A stretch of 64,000 nucleotides of DNA, taken from the NCBI RefSeq assembly GCF_001274945.1, contig NZ_LILB01000005.1, positions 81,296 to 145,295 on the forward strand, read 5' to 3'. The position numbers and the translations under genes are program-made. This DNA is from Viridibacillus arvi (lineage in GTDB: Bacteria > Bacillota > Bacilli > Bacillales_A > Planococcaceae). This document shows, one piece after another, positions 8,379 to 18,003 of this stretch (position 1 is its first letter; the number at the start of each line of letters is the position of its first letter). Below the pieces are notes generated by a model. That model saw nothing but the letters and a program-made list of their open reading frames with translations. It did no database searches and was not told the DNA's origin.

Positions 8379-10034
8379 ATGATTGAATTTGTTTTAACCA
8401 TACAAGACATATTAGAAAGAAAATCGTTTAAATCAGCAAAAGTTATAGCAGGTTCAAAAGGCTTAAATAATCAAGTGAAGTGGTCTCATATTTTAGAAAT
8501 AAAAGAATTTGAAACACTGATTAATGGTGGAGAATTAATATTAACAACTGGTGTAGGACTTCAACTCGACCTCACAACTCAACTCAGGTATTTAGAAAAT
8601 TTAATAGAAAAAAACGCCGCTGGTATGTGTATTGAAATCGGTCCTTATTTTAAAGAGATTCCTAATGAGCTTATAACATTAGCGGATGAGCATGATTTTC
8701 CTCTGATTATCTTTGAAGAGGTTGTACGTTTTGTCGACATTACTCAAGATTTACATACGTTAATTATTAATCAACATCACCAATGGCTTTCCCAACTTGA
8801 TACGCTGTCCACAAAATTTATCGATCTTTCATTAAGCCCTAACGGAATACTGAAAATTCTTCAAGAATTGAATCATTACTTCCGACAAGGAGTTTTGTTT
8901 ATAACGGAACATTCAAAATCATATTATTACCCATCTGAAATAAAAGAGTTAGAATCTTCTATTCGTTCTTTTATAGAAAAATCACAATCTGATATGACAG
9001 TACAAAGAAATTTCACTCTTTCCAATGAAACATTTGCCCTTATGCCGGTTAAAGGACTCGGACAAGTTTGGGGGCATCTCTGCTTACAAGTACAACAACC
9101 GATGTCTAATGAGTTCTTCTTTCTTATTTTAGATCGAGCAGCCCTTGCCATTGCACAAATCCTTTTACGCAATCGAACAATTCAAGAACGAAAACAAAAT
9201 ATGGAGGATGAACTTGTTCAAAACCTTATAAAAGGCAGAGACTATGAACAAGATGACGTTCAAACTTATTTACCAGCCGCAAGTCGCAATATGTACTTTA
9301 GGATTTTTGTTATGCAGTTAGATTCCTCAGAAGTCAATATTGTCGAAGAAGACTGGGAAGAAATGAAGTTACAACGCTCAATGTTAGTTCGATCCATTTT
9401 CAAAAGGCTTGGATTTTTTCCAGCTGTTTCTTCTAAAAGGACTGAAATAACGGTCATTGCATCGTTTATTGCAGCAGATCATTTGAAAGAGAAAACTGAT
9501 AGATTTGAACAAATCATACAAAGTATCGAGGATATGAAAGATACAAGTACATTTTGCGGAGATGAATGTAAATTTGGCGTGAGTAGAGTATATAAGGACA
9601 TAGCTCAAGTAAGAGAAGGTTATGTAGAAGCAAAGAAAGCCATTACATTGAAAAAATCTGATATCGTCAACACTTATTTCTACAATGATCTTGGTATAAA
9701 CAGACTGCTATTATTGTTAATTGAGAGTAAACAACTTGAAAACTACGTTCACGATTATTTAGACGTTATTTTAAGCTATGACCAAAAGTATGAAAGTGAT
9801 TTATTTACAACACTTTGCATTTATTTAGAATGTAACGGGGTTAAGAATGAAACAGCTGATCGTCTCTTTATTGTTAGGCAAACGTTATATAATAGGTTAG
9901 AAAAACTAGAAACACTTCTTGGTTCAAATTTTATGGAACCATCCAACCGTCTTGCACTTGAAGTTGCTATTAAAGCCTATCAGTTACTACTTAAACAAAA
10001 TAATAACGAAGGAAAACCGGTTTTTCTCGTATAG
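8379..10034 (+). CDS. PucR-family transcriptional regulator
   Basis: The protein has 551 residues, the usual length for PucR activators. The N-terminal domain (about 5-125) is the PucR sensor, with the typical LTIQDILERKSFKSAKVIAGSKGLNNQVKWSHILE and ELILTTGVGL. A GAF-like/GGDEF-related middle follows (to about 420). The C-terminal PucR helix-turn-helix (about 475-540) reads TTLCIYLECNGVKNETADRLFIVRQTLYNRLEKLETLLGS. Members sense purine breakdown products, GABA or other small nitrogen compounds. Its divergent position makes the omega-aminotransferase/dehydrogenase pair, and perhaps the peptide operon beyond, the likely targets. Confidence 0.9.
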   Translation: MIEFVLTIQDILERKSFKSAKVIAGSKGLNNQVKWSHILEIKEFETLINGGELILTTGVGLQLDLTTQLRYLENLIEKNAAGMCIEIGPYFKEIPNELITLADEHDFPLIIFEEVVRFVDITQDLHTLIINQHHQWLSQLDTLSTKFIDLSLSPNGILKILQELNHYFRQGVLFITEHSKSYYYPSEIKELESSIRSFIEKSQSDMTVQRNFTLSNETFALMPVKGLGQVWGHLCLQVQQPMSNEFFFLILDRAALAIAQILLRNRTIQERKQNMEDELVQNLIKGRDYEQDDVQTYLPAASRNMYFRIFVMQLDSSEVNIVEEDWEEMKLQRSMLVRSIFKRLGFFPAVSSKRTEITVIASFIAADHLKEKTDRFEQIIQSIEDMKDTSTFCGDECKFGVSRVYKDIAQVREGYVEAKKAITLKKSDIVNTYFYNDLGINRLLLLLIESKQLENYVHDYLDVILSYDQKYESDLFTTLCIYLECNGVKNETADRLFIVRQTLYNRLEKLETLLGSNFMEPSNRLALEVAIKAYQLLLKQNNNEGKPVFLV

Positions 10035-10054
10035 AGAAAACCGGTTTTTTTATT
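10012..10054. terminator. Terminator overlapping the end of the PucR gene
   Basis: GAAAACCGGTTTTTCTC / GAGAAAACCGGTTTTTTT forms a hairpin that includes the last codons of pucR. It is followed by T7 and sits between convergent genes, so it may also serve the minus-strand operon. Confidence 0.8.
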
Positions 10055-10063
10055 TTCGGTAGA

Positions 10064-10888
10064 TTAGTTTGACCTTGGATCTAAAATATCTCGGATTGCA
10101 TTACTTAACATATAAAATCCTAATACCATGAATGTAATGGCGATGCCAGGTGCATATGTGTACCATGGTGCACTTTTAAGAAAAGCTTGAGAGTCTTTTA
10201 ACATCCTGCCCCAACTAGGATCTGGCGGTTTAACCCCCAGCCCTAAATAACTTAGTGCAGCTTCAGCCAACATGGCTACACCAAAGCTAACAGATGCCGC
10301 TACTATTAAAGGTGACGAAACATTAGGTAGTATATGACGGAACATGATTTTGAATGGTTTTACCCCGATTAATTTTGCTGATAAAACATACTCGTATTCT
10401 TTGTGTTGTACAAAACCACTACGAGCAATTCGGGCGATACTAGGAATGGCGATTAATCCAAGTGCAATTGATGTATTGACAATACCTGAACCAAACACAG
10501 CTACTAGCATTAGTGCTAGGATAATACCTGGAAAAGCCATCAAAGCATCCATGATTCTCATGAAAACCTCATCTATCCAGCCACCAACATATCCAGCTAT
10601 CCCACCAATAAGTGTTCCAAAGACAACACCGATCGTTACCGTTAAAGTACCTACAAAAAAGGCTGTTTGAGTACCTTTCATAATACGACTGAAGATATCT
10701 CTGCCGAATTCATCGGTTCCAAACCAATTCTCACTATTTGGTCCCTTTAACTTATTGGCAACATTCATAGCAGTCACATCATGTGGCGTATAGAAAAAAC
10801 TGACGATCATTAATAGTAAAAAAGATATCAAAATGAGGAGGCCAATTATTAAATTAATATTTTTTGCATTACCCATTAATGTTTTCAT
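10064..10888 (-). CDS. Peptide ABC transporter permease, DppC/OppC type
   Basis: This 274-residue inner-membrane permease has one N-terminal helix, a short external loop (GTDEFGRDIFSRIMKGTQTAFFVGTLTV, a DppC signature), then five helices. The EAA coupling loop is EYVLSAKLIGVKPFKIMFRHILPN (about 165-190), and ALSYLGLGVKPPDPSWGRML is the typical C-terminal DppC motif. It is the last gene of the ten-gene minus-strand operon, 10 bp after its DppB partner. With the two ATPases and binding protein encoded upstream it makes a complete Opp/Dpp importer for peptides or related amides. Confidence 0.93.
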   Translation of the reverse strand: MKTLMGNAKNINLIIGLLILISFLLLMIVSFFYTPHDVTAMNVANKLKGPNSENWFGTDEFGRDIFSRIMKGTQTAFFVGTLTVTIGVVFGTLIGGIAGYVGGWIDEVFMRIMDALMAFPGIILALMLVAVFGSGIVNTSIALGLIAIPSIARIARSGFVQHKEYEYVLSAKLIGVKPFKIMFRHILPNVSSPLIVAASVSFGVAMLAEAALSYLGLGVKPPDPSWGRMLKDSQAFLKSAPWYTYAPGIAITFMVLGFYMLSNAIRDILDPRSN

Positions 10889-10898
10889 ATGGACCTCC

Positions 10899-11840
10899 TT
10901 AATTTAACCGTATTCTTGGGTCTAAGACAGAATATAAAATATCTACTAAGAAATTGATAAATACTACGGCAAATGTAATATACATAACAATTCCTTGTAC
11001 TAACGGAAAATCACGATAGCCAATTGAAGTAATTAATAATTGGCCAATTCCCGGAAGAGCAAAAACCTGTTCTACAATAATTGTTCCTGCTACAACTTCA
11101 GCTGTTATTAATCCGAATATCGTTAATATTGGAATCATCGAATTTCTTAAAACATGTTTATACATCACAAACTTCTCTGTAATTCCCTTACTACGTATTG
11201 TTCGGACATAATCCAACCTTAACTGTTCCAATATCGCATTCCTAACATAGCGGAACTTTACAGCGATTTGAGGAATAGCAATTGTCAGAGCAGGTAATAA
11301 TATTGCACCTAACGCTCCTGCTATACTCTCAGTCCAAGGAACATATCCACTGATTGAAAAGAAACTAAAATTCATTCCTAGGTATAAGATTAATAACATT
11401 CCCAACCAGAAAGAAGGGATAGCCATCCCTACTTGAGTGATGGAGGAGAACACAACATCACTCATTTTATTTTGTCTTTTTGCAACAAAAATACCTAAAG
11501 GAATAGCCACAATTATTACAATGAGCAGTGTAATCACAGCTAATGAAATCGTGACCGGTAAGCGATCCATGAGCAATTCTTTTACTGGCATAGAAAATCT
11601 GATGGATTCTCCTAAATCACCTGTAACTAAACCTTTCGCCCAGTCAAAGTATTGAACATATAGCGGTTGGTCCAAGCCGAGTTCTTTTCTTAGTGTCTCT
11701 ACTTGCACTTCATCTGCCTCTGTTCCTAACATTGTACGAATCGGATCACCCGGTAAAATTTGAAAAACTGCAAAAGTGATAAAAGATACAATTGCCATTG
11801 TCACAACAAATAATATAATTCTTCGGATGATATAGGCCAT
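10899..11840 (-). CDS. Peptide ABC transporter permease, DppB/OppB type
   Basis: The protein has 313 residues, standard for DppB. It opens with RRIILFVVTMAIVSFITFAVFQILPGDP, followed by the periplasmic-facing segment RKELGLDQPLYVQYFDWAKGLVTGDLGES characteristic of DppB. About six helices and an EAA loop (DYVRTIRSKGITEKFVMYKHVLRNSMIP, around 209-236) follow. It lies 15 bp downstream of the binding-protein gene and 10 bp upstream of DppC in the same operon and would form the heterodimeric channel with DppC. Confidence 0.93.
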   Translation of the reverse strand: MAYIIRRIILFVVTMAIVSFITFAVFQILPGDPIRTMLGTEADEVQVETLRKELGLDQPLYVQYFDWAKGLVTGDLGESIRFSMPVKELLMDRLPVTISLAVITLLIVIIVAIPLGIFVAKRQNKMSDVVFSSITQVGMAIPSFWLGMLLILYLGMNFSFFSISGYVPWTESIAGALGAILLPALTIAIPQIAVKFRYVRNAILEQLRLDYVRTIRSKGITEKFVMYKHVLRNSMIPILTIFGLITAEVVAGTIIVEQVFALPGIGQLLITSIGYRDFPLVQGIVMYITFAVVFINFLVDILYSVLDPRIRLN

Positions 11841-11855
11841 ATCTCTTCTTCCCCT

Positions 11856-13394
11856 CTATTCAGTAAACTTTACTTCTGACATGTCGTGGAACCAGAATGG
11901 GTAACTTTTTAGTCCTTCAATTTTTTTATTTGCAGCCCATAGTACTTGATAGTCAGCAATATATACTGCAGCAGATTGTTCACTTAATATTTCTTGTGCA
12001 CGTTTATACATCTCAATTTGTTTTTTCTGATCCGTTTCTTTTAATACATCGGCCATGACTTTATCAAACTCTTTATTGTTGAATCGGAAGAAGTTTTCTT
12101 TGTCATTTGTAGAAATATAATCATTTAATATTTCATATGCTGACGGTTTTCCCGTTAAATCAATAGTAGTCATTTCATAATCTCTTCCAAAGTAAACACT
12201 CTCTAGCCAAATTCCCCACTCTACTACTTCAATCTCAACATCGATGCCTATTTCTTTTAAGTTCTCTGCAGCAATTTGAGCGATATTAGAGTACATATCA
12301 TTATGAGAAGATACTGTTATTTTTGTTTTAAAACCTTTTGGATAGCCTGCTTCAGACAATAACTTTTTAGCTTTGTTTATGTCGCGTGCATAGACATCTT
12401 GTAATCCATCAAGATAGTAATCTCCCATTGCTGGACTCATATTAGAACCAAGGCGAGTAGCGTATCCAGAATATACAGAATCAATAACATCCTGTTTATT
12501 AATCGCAATATTGATAGCTTGACGAACTTTTAAATCATTAAATGGCTTTTTTTCTTCATTAAATGTAATGATTAATGCTGAGTTGTTATTTTGGTGACTG
12601 ATGTTAAAATCATTTTCAACCTCAGATAGTCGGTGCCCACGAACTCCTGTTAAATCTACTTCTTTAGCTATCAAACTCATTACTGCAGAGTTATCATCCG
12701 ATTGGAATGCGAACGTTACCTTATCTAAATAAGGTATGTTTTCTTGCCAATAATCCGGATTTTTTTCTAATACTAAATTAGAACCTGGTGTGTACTTTAC
12801 AAATTTGAATGGTCCTGTTCCAATTGGATTTTCATTTTGTTTGCCATCATTATCCTTAGGTACGATTGCAGATTGTAAAGCTGTTAAAGAATAAAGGAAA
12901 TTAGAGTTTGGCTCTTTTAGCTTAATAACAACTGTAGACTCATCAGGAGCTTTAACAGATTCTACATTGCCAAAGTTACCTGAAAGAGGCTTGCCATTTT
13001 TTGTTCCCATTAAGTGCTCAAATGTATAGAGAATATCATCTACTTTTAAGGAGTTACCATTATGGAATTTCACATTTTGCCTAATTTTGAATGTATAAGT
13101 CAAACCATCTTTTGATAATTCATAGCTTTCAGCAATTGCGGGTTTTAATGATCCGTCCGTTTCTGGAGCAAATAACCCTTCGAACATATTTAATATCATT
13201 TGAAATGAAATAGATGCCGTCGCTAAATGCGGGTCAAGAAAGTCAGGATCATCATTTACCCTTACTTTAATTTCTTGTGTTTTCCCGTTGCCTGAACTAC
13301 CCCCTCCACTTTCTTTTCCACCCGAACAAGCACTGATTAAAAACATACAAACAACAATCATTGCGACAATCATTAGCCTCTTTGTACTCTTCAT
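11856..13394 (-). CDS. Peptide-binding lipoprotein of the ABC transporter (SBP_bac_5)
   Basis: The product is about 512 residues. The ATG at 13394 is preferred over a TTG two codons upstream because AGGGGGC is 9 bp from it. The signal peptide ends in the lipobox LISAC, so the protein is tethered by Cys to the outer membrane face. The mature protein is a cluster C/family 5 solute-binding protein: DDPDFLDPHLATAS near the start, AIAESYELSKDGLTYTFKIRQNVKFHNG and KVRQAINIAINKQDVIDSVYSGYA are signature stretches. It captures the substrate for the DppBCDF-like importer. The gene order (ATPases, P1 peptidase, binding protein, permeases) is unusual in having a hydrolase inside the transporter set. Confidence 0.92.
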   Translation of the reverse strand: MKSTKRLMIVAMIVVCMFLISACSGGKESGGGSSGNGKTQEIKVRVNDDPDFLDPHLATASISFQMILNMFEGLFAPETDGSLKPAIAESYELSKDGLTYTFKIRQNVKFHNGNSLKVDDILYTFEHLMGTKNGKPLSGNFGNVESVKAPDESTVVIKLKEPNSNFLYSLTALQSAIVPKDNDGKQNENPIGTGPFKFVKYTPGSNLVLEKNPDYWQENIPYLDKVTFAFQSDDNSAVMSLIAKEVDLTGVRGHRLSEVENDFNISHQNNNSALIITFNEEKKPFNDLKVRQAINIAINKQDVIDSVYSGYATRLGSNMSPAMGDYYLDGLQDVYARDINKAKKLLSEAGYPKGFKTKITVSSHNDMYSNIAQIAAENLKEIGIDVEIEVVEWGIWLESVYFGRDYEMTTIDLTGKPSAYEILNDYISTNDKENFFRFNNKEFDKVMADVLKETDQKKQIEMYKRAQEILSEQSAAVYIADYQVLWAANKKIEGLKSYPFWFHDMSEVKFTE

Positions 13395-13428
13395 GTTCAA
13401 ATAGCCCCCTCTTTGAATAAAGATATTT

Positions 13429-14418
13429 TTATGTCGGCATTTCTAATTTCTTTTTGCTGTTGTAGCTTTTATAGCTTGGTGCTCCTTCAACTTCATTTGC
13501 TTCTTTAATAGCGACGATTATCGCTTCTTCCATCGCTTTTGCTGCCATATTTCCCACGAAATCTACAGGATAAGACTTTCCTCCAGTAGCTAACACAAAA
13601 ACCGTATCCCCATCCAGCATAGTATGTACTGGGAAAATGGTTCTTGCTAAGGCATTTTGAGTAATTTGAGCAACCTTTTTTGCTTCTGCTTTTGTCAATT
13701 TTGCATTGACTGCCACTAACCCAATTGTTGTATTAGATCCAGGTAGGGCATTACCTGATAAATTTTCTTCTATAAACTTAAGGCTATCTATAATAAGCCC
13801 AGTATTAGCATCGATTGGACCCGCTAGTATTTCTCTTGTCAGTGGATCCCTGACATCTCCAACTGCATTAACAGCGACTAGTGCACCTGCAACGAAACCA
13901 TTTTCTAATTCTATTGAAGCACTACCTAAACCACCTTTCATGCAATGTTCCGGTCCTGTAATTTTCCCTACTGTGGCACCACAACCTGCTCCCACATTTC
14001 CAAAGGTGAACGTTCCCTTCTTGGCTTGCGAGGCCGCTTCGTAACCCATTTGCTTATCTGGGCGAATATTTGGACTACCTATTTGTAGATCAAAAAGCAC
14101 TGCACCCGGTACAATTGGAACTTTAGCGACACCTACATCAAGTCCAACCCCTTGTTCTTCAAGGTATTGCATAGCACCTGATGCAGCATCTAAACCATAT
14201 GCACTTCCTCCTGATAAACAAATACCATGTACCTCTTCAATTCTATTAATGGGATCAAGCAAATCCGTTTCTCGAGTACCTGGGGCTGAGCCTCGCACGT
14301 CTACCCCACAAACAGCCCCACCTTCTGCAAGGATAACTGTGCAACCTGTTAATGCTTCTACATTTTCTACGTTACCAACCTTAATACCTGGTACATCTGT
14401 TATATTGCCAAAGCTCAT
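13429..14418 (-). CDS. P1-family (S58, DmpA/NylC-type) self-processing aminopeptidase or amidase
   Basis: The product is about 329 residues. The ATG at 14418 is chosen because GGAGGC precedes it by 6 bp. It starts with ITDVPGIKVGNVENVEALTGCTVI, the hallmark opening of P1/DmpA family proteins, and includes VRGSAPGTRETDLL and GICLSGGSAYGLDAASG. The sequence GSNTTIGLVAVNAKL gives an Asn229-Thr230 site, matching the autocleavage site of NylC-type members in which the new N-terminal Thr is the nucleophile. Family members hydrolyse N-terminal D-, L- or beta-amino acids from peptides, or nylon oligomers. It is embedded in a peptide-transporter operon beside an omega-aminotransferase, so a beta-peptide or omega-amide substrate is plausible. 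It is probably cytoplasmic, with no signal peptide. Confidence 0.85.
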   Translation of the reverse strand: MSFGNITDVPGIKVGNVENVEALTGCTVILAEGGAVCGVDVRGSAPGTRETDLLDPINRIEEVHGICLSGGSAYGLDAASGAMQYLEEQGVGLDVGVAKVPIVPGAVLFDLQIGSPNIRPDKQMGYEAASQAKKGTFTFGNVGAGCGATVGKITGPEHCMKGGLGSASIELENGFVAGALVAVNAVGDVRDPLTREILAGPIDANTGLIIDSLKFIEENLSGNALPGSNTTIGLVAVNAKLTKAEAKKVAQITQNALARTIFPVHTMLDGDTVFVLATGGKSYPVDFVGNMAAKAMEEAIIVAIKEANEVEGAPSYKSYNSKKKLEMPT

Positions 14419-14449
14419 GTACACGCCTCCTTATTTTCAAAACATTCAA

Positions 14450-15487
14450 TTAACTTTGTTTAGTTAATTGGAGAATTTTACTTTCTGCATTCAAGATCTT
14501 TTTATTATCTTCTTGTGAATATAGATGACAGGCAACTTGCTGTCCGCTTTCGTTATGAATAAGTTCAGGACGTTCTACTTTACAACGATCAAACGCCTTT
14601 GGACATCTCGTATGAAACGCACATCCCGTCGGAGGATCTGAAGGACTTGGTGGCTCCCCGCTCAGCTGAATTTTCTCCCTTTTCTTTTCGAAATTAACTA
14701 TTGGAATTGCAGATAATAATGCCTGAGTATATGGATGAAGCGGATTATTATAAATATCATGTTTAGGTCCAATTTCAACAATTCTTCCTAAATACATAAC
14801 ACCTACACGGTCACTAATGTGTTTCACTACACTTAAGTCATGAGAAATAAATAAATAAGTCAAATTGAATTCTTCTTGTAGATCCAACATTAAATTCAAC
14901 ACTTGCGATTGCACAGATACATCGAGTGCTGATACAGGCTCATCTGCAATAATAAATTTCGGATTCATCGATAATGCTCTCGCAATGCCAATACGCTGTC
15001 TTTGTCCTCCAGAAAATTCATGTGGGAATTTTGCGAGCGCTTCTTTTGGTAAGCCAACCTTTTCAATTAAGCTCTCTATTTTTCTAGTTCTTTCAGCTTT
15101 TGATAAGATTTTCTGAACAGCAATAGGCTCTCCTACAAGTTGCCCTACACGCATTCTAGGGTTCAATGAAGCGAATGGGTCCTGAAAAACCATTTGCATA
15201 TGTTGGCGATGCTTCTGTAGTTGACGATTCCCTAAATGTTCTAGATGATTTCCTTCAAAAATAATTTCGCCATCAGTTGGTTCAGTTAAACGTAGAATGG
15301 TTCTTCCTAAAGTCGATTTACCCGACCCTGACTCTCCTACAATTCCTAAAGTTTCCCCTTTGAATACATCAAAACTAATGTCATCAACTGCTTTTACAAG
15401 CCCTGCTTTCCCTTTAAAAAGAGTGCCTTTAATCGGGAAATAGGTTTTTAAATGCTTAATTTCAAGTATTTTTTCTCTCTCGCTCAT
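14450..15487 (-). CDS. Peptide ABC transporter ATPase, DppF/OppF type
   Basis: This 345-residue ATPase has Walker A GESGSGKS, signature FSGGQRQRIGIARAL, Walker B FIIADEPVSALDVS and the H-loop FISHDLSVVKHISDRV. The C-terminal oligopeptide/dipeptide domain has CAFHTRCPKAFDRCKVERPEL, whose cysteines bind an iron-sulfur cluster in related transporters. The F type is told by FPIKGTLFKGKAGLVKAVDDISFDVFKGETLGIVGESGSGKSTLGR. Its ATG overlaps the last 4 bp of the OppD-type gene, so the two ATPases are translationally coupled. Confidence 0.93.
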   Translation of the reverse strand: MSEREKILEIKHLKTYFPIKGTLFKGKAGLVKAVDDISFDVFKGETLGIVGESGSGKSTLGRTILRLTEPTDGEIIFEGNHLEHLGNRQLQKHRQHMQMVFQDPFASLNPRMRVGQLVGEPIAVQKILSKAERTRKIESLIEKVGLPKEALAKFPHEFSGGQRQRIGIARALSMNPKFIIADEPVSALDVSVQSQVLNLMLDLQEEFNLTYLFISHDLSVVKHISDRVGVMYLGRIVEIGPKHDIYNNPLHPYTQALLSAIPIVNFEKKREKIQLSGEPPSPSDPPTGCAFHTRCPKAFDRCKVERPELIHNESGQQVACHLYSQEDNKKILNAESKILQLTKQS

Positions 15488-16515
15488 TCTATAGCTCCCC
15501 CTTCACTGGCATAGAGGTGGCATCTAACTTTATGGTTATTCTCAAACTCTATAAGTTGAGGCATTTCTTCTTGGCATTTTGTCATAGCATGTGTACATCT
15601 CGCTGCAAAGCGACAACCTTTTGGGAATAAATGTGCAGGTGGTACATTCCCAGGTATTGATTCTAACCGTTTTAAGTCCACATCAATATTTGGAATAGTC
15701 CTTAATAATGCTGTTGTATAGGGATGCTTCGTTTTCAAGAAGAGATCTCTTACCGGTGCCTCTTCAACAATTTGCCCTCCGTACATGACAAGCACTCGAT
15801 CTGCTGTTTCGGCTACAACACCCATATCATGTGTAATGAGTAATATTGAGGATCCAAATTGTTCTTTCATATCAATCATTAAGTTAAGTATTTGAGCTTG
15901 AACCGTAACATCCAGAGCTGTTGTCGGTTCATCTGCAATAAGTAACTTCGGGTTATTGGACATTGCAATGGCAATCATAACCCGTTGTCTCATTCCACCT
16001 GATAATTGATGCGGATATTCTTTTATAATTTTTTCTGCTCTAGCAAATCCAACGATTTTCAATAAATCCACAGCTTTTTCATAAGCTTCTTTTTTCTTCA
16101 TTTTTTGATGCTTCATTAACGATTCGACGATTTGATTTCCTATCGTAAAAACTGGATCTAAAGAGGTCATCGGTTCTTGGAAAATCATTCCTATCTCATT
16201 CCCTCGAACTTTCGTCATGTCATCTTCTGACAATGTAAGTAAATCTCTTCCTTCAAGGGATATAGAACCTTCTACAATCTCACCTGGAGGACTAGGAATA
16301 AGCCTCATAATGGACAAGGACGTGATACTTTTTCCGCTGCCAGATTCACCAACTAACGCAACAGTTTCACCTTTTTTTATAGCGAAACTTACATTATCTA
16401 CAGCTTTAGCTATTTTACCTTTACCTATGTGGAAATACGTTTTTAACCCTTTGACTTCTAATAGTAGATCGTTAGTACTTTTTGAAGGCTCTAAGTGCAG
16501 TTGTGGACTTTCCAT
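15484..16515 (-). CDS. Peptide ABC transporter ATPase, DppD/OppD type
   Basis: The protein has 343 residues. Walker A is GESGSGKS, the Q-loop region IFQEPMTSLDPVFTIGNQI, signature LSGGMRQRVMIAIAM and Walker B LLIADEPTTALDVT. A C-terminal oligo_HPY domain follows, with CRFAARCTHAMTKC. These are the diagnostic features of the D-type subunit. It pairs with the overlapping F-type ATPase to energise the DppBC channel. It lies 21 bp downstream of the aldehyde dehydrogenase gene, with a GAGGTGA ribosome site. Confidence 0.93.
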   Translation of the reverse strand: MESPQLHLEPSKSTNDLLLEVKGLKTYFHIGKGKIAKAVDNVSFAIKKGETVALVGESGSGKSITSLSIMRLIPSPPGEIVEGSISLEGRDLLTLSEDDMTKVRGNEIGMIFQEPMTSLDPVFTIGNQIVESLMKHQKMKKKEAYEKAVDLLKIVGFARAEKIIKEYPHQLSGGMRQRVMIAIAMSNNPKLLIADEPTTALDVTVQAQILNLMIDMKEQFGSSILLITHDMGVVAETADRVLVMYGGQIVEEAPVRDLFLKTKHPYTTALLRTIPNIDVDLKRLESIPGNVPPAHLFPKGCRFAARCTHAMTKCQEEMPQLIEFENNHKVRCHLYASEGGAIE

Positions 16516-16536
16516 AAGTTCACCTCAATTTTAAGT

Positions 16537-17982
16537 TCAAATAGAAAACTTCACTGCTATGTTTTTCACTTGAGTGTAGTTTCTTAATGCGATGAAACCT
16601 TTCTCTCTTCCAATTCCACTTTTTTTATAACCACCAAAAGGCATCTGTACTCCACCTGCAGCACCGTAATTATTAATAAATACTTGCCCTGATTTCACCT
16701 TGGATGCGACAAAATGAGCGACGTCGATATTTCGAGTCCAAATACCAGCGACCAATCCATAATCAGTGCTATTCGCCAACTCTATTGCTTCTTCAATTGT
16801 TTCAAAAGTGAAAACTGTTAATACTGGTCCAAATATCTCTTCCTTCGCTAATGCATGTGTATTGTCTAGCCCGTCAATAATTGTTGGTTGGATATAATAG
16901 CCACCTTCAGAACCACTAATAGTAACTGTTTCTCCACCTACGATTATTTTCCCTGCTGATTTTGCATCCTGTATCTTGTTAATAATTTGATCGAATTGTT
17001 TTTTATTTAAAATTGGTCCAATCTCTTTGTCGTCGACACCAGGACCAATCGTCAATTCATTAAACTTCGCTGTTAATTCATGTAAAAAACGCTCTTTATA
17101 TTTCTCTTCAATAAGTAATCGAGAACCCGCTGAACATGTTTGCCCAGCATTTTGAATAATAGCTCTAACTACGCCTTCTAGCGCTAATTCTTCATTTGCA
17201 TCAGAAAATACGATGTTTGGAGATTTACCGCCAAGCTCTAGCGTCACGGGTACGACGTTGTCTGCAGCAGCTTTCATTACAGAAATACCAGTGTTAACGG
17301 AGCCAGTAAAAGTAATATGATGAATGCCAGGATGTCCAGCTAATGGACCACCGACATCGGCACCTAGACCTGTTACATGTTGAAAGATCCCTTTAGGTAG
17401 CTCACTTACTGCAAACCACTCTGCGATAGCATGAGTAGTAAGAGGCGTATCTTCTGCACTTTTTACAATGACAGCATTCCCTGTAGCAATTGCTGCAGCA
17501 ACACTTCTCGCAGTGATTTGAAGAGGGTAATTCCAAGGGACAATATGTGCTGTCACACCAACAGGCTCTAAAACAGTCGCATTTAATATCCCCTCTTCAA
17601 TCGGTATCGTGTCTCCCATCACTTTGTCTGCTGCTCCACCGTAAAATTCAAAATATCTAGCGGCAGCTTCTACATCAGCTTTGGCTTGTGAAATAGGTTT
17701 ACCTACATCTTCACATTCCCACTTACTCCATTGCTCAGCATTATTTCTAATATGCGCAGCAAGCCTAACTAACAGTTGCCCTCGTTCATAAGGCTTTACC
17801 TTTTTCCATTCATCACTTTCGAATGCCACTTGGGCTGCGTGTACTGCTTCATCAACATGTTCTTTTTGACCTTTTACTATCTCAGCAATCAATTCTCCAT
17901 TTGATGGATTGAAGACTGGTAACCACTCATTAGAATCGTTACCAACCCATTCCCCATTAATTAACATTGGTATCCGTTTCAT
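16537..17982 (-). CDS. NAD(P)-dependent aldehyde dehydrogenase
   Basis: The product is about 481 residues. The ATG at 17982 is preferred over a GTG three codons upstream that sits too close to AGAGAGG. This is a canonical hydrolytic ALDH: WNYPLQITARSVAAAIATGNAVIVKSAEDTPLT for NAD binding, general base Glu in VTLELGGKSPNIVF, and nucleophile Cys in NAGQTCSAGSRLL. It resembles betaine- and omega-aldehyde dehydrogenases. Unlike the MmsA-type enzyme nearby it keeps the catalytic Glu, so its product should be a free acid. It is the fourth gene in the ten-gene operon; an aldehyde derived from the imported substrate is the likely target. Confidence 0.9.
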   Translation of the reverse strand: MKRIPMLINGEWVGNDSNEWLPVFNPSNGELIAEIVKGQKEHVDEAVHAAQVAFESDEWKKVKPYERGQLLVRLAAHIRNNAEQWSKWECEDVGKPISQAKADVEAAARYFEFYGGAADKVMGDTIPIEEGILNATVLEPVGVTAHIVPWNYPLQITARSVAAAIATGNAVIVKSAEDTPLTTHAIAEWFAVSELPKGIFQHVTGLGADVGGPLAGHPGIHHITFTGSVNTGISVMKAAADNVVPVTLELGGKSPNIVFSDANEELALEGVVRAIIQNAGQTCSAGSRLLIEEKYKERFLHELTAKFNELTIGPGVDDKEIGPILNKKQFDQIINKIQDAKSAGKIIVGGETVTISGSEGGYYIQPTIIDGLDNTHALAKEEIFGPVLTVFTFETIEEAIELANSTDYGLVAGIWTRNIDVAHFVASKVKSGQVFINNYGAAGGVQMPFGGYKKSGIGREKGFIALRNYTQVKNIAVKFSI

Positions 17983-18003
17983 CTTCTTCACAACCTCTCT
18001 TCT

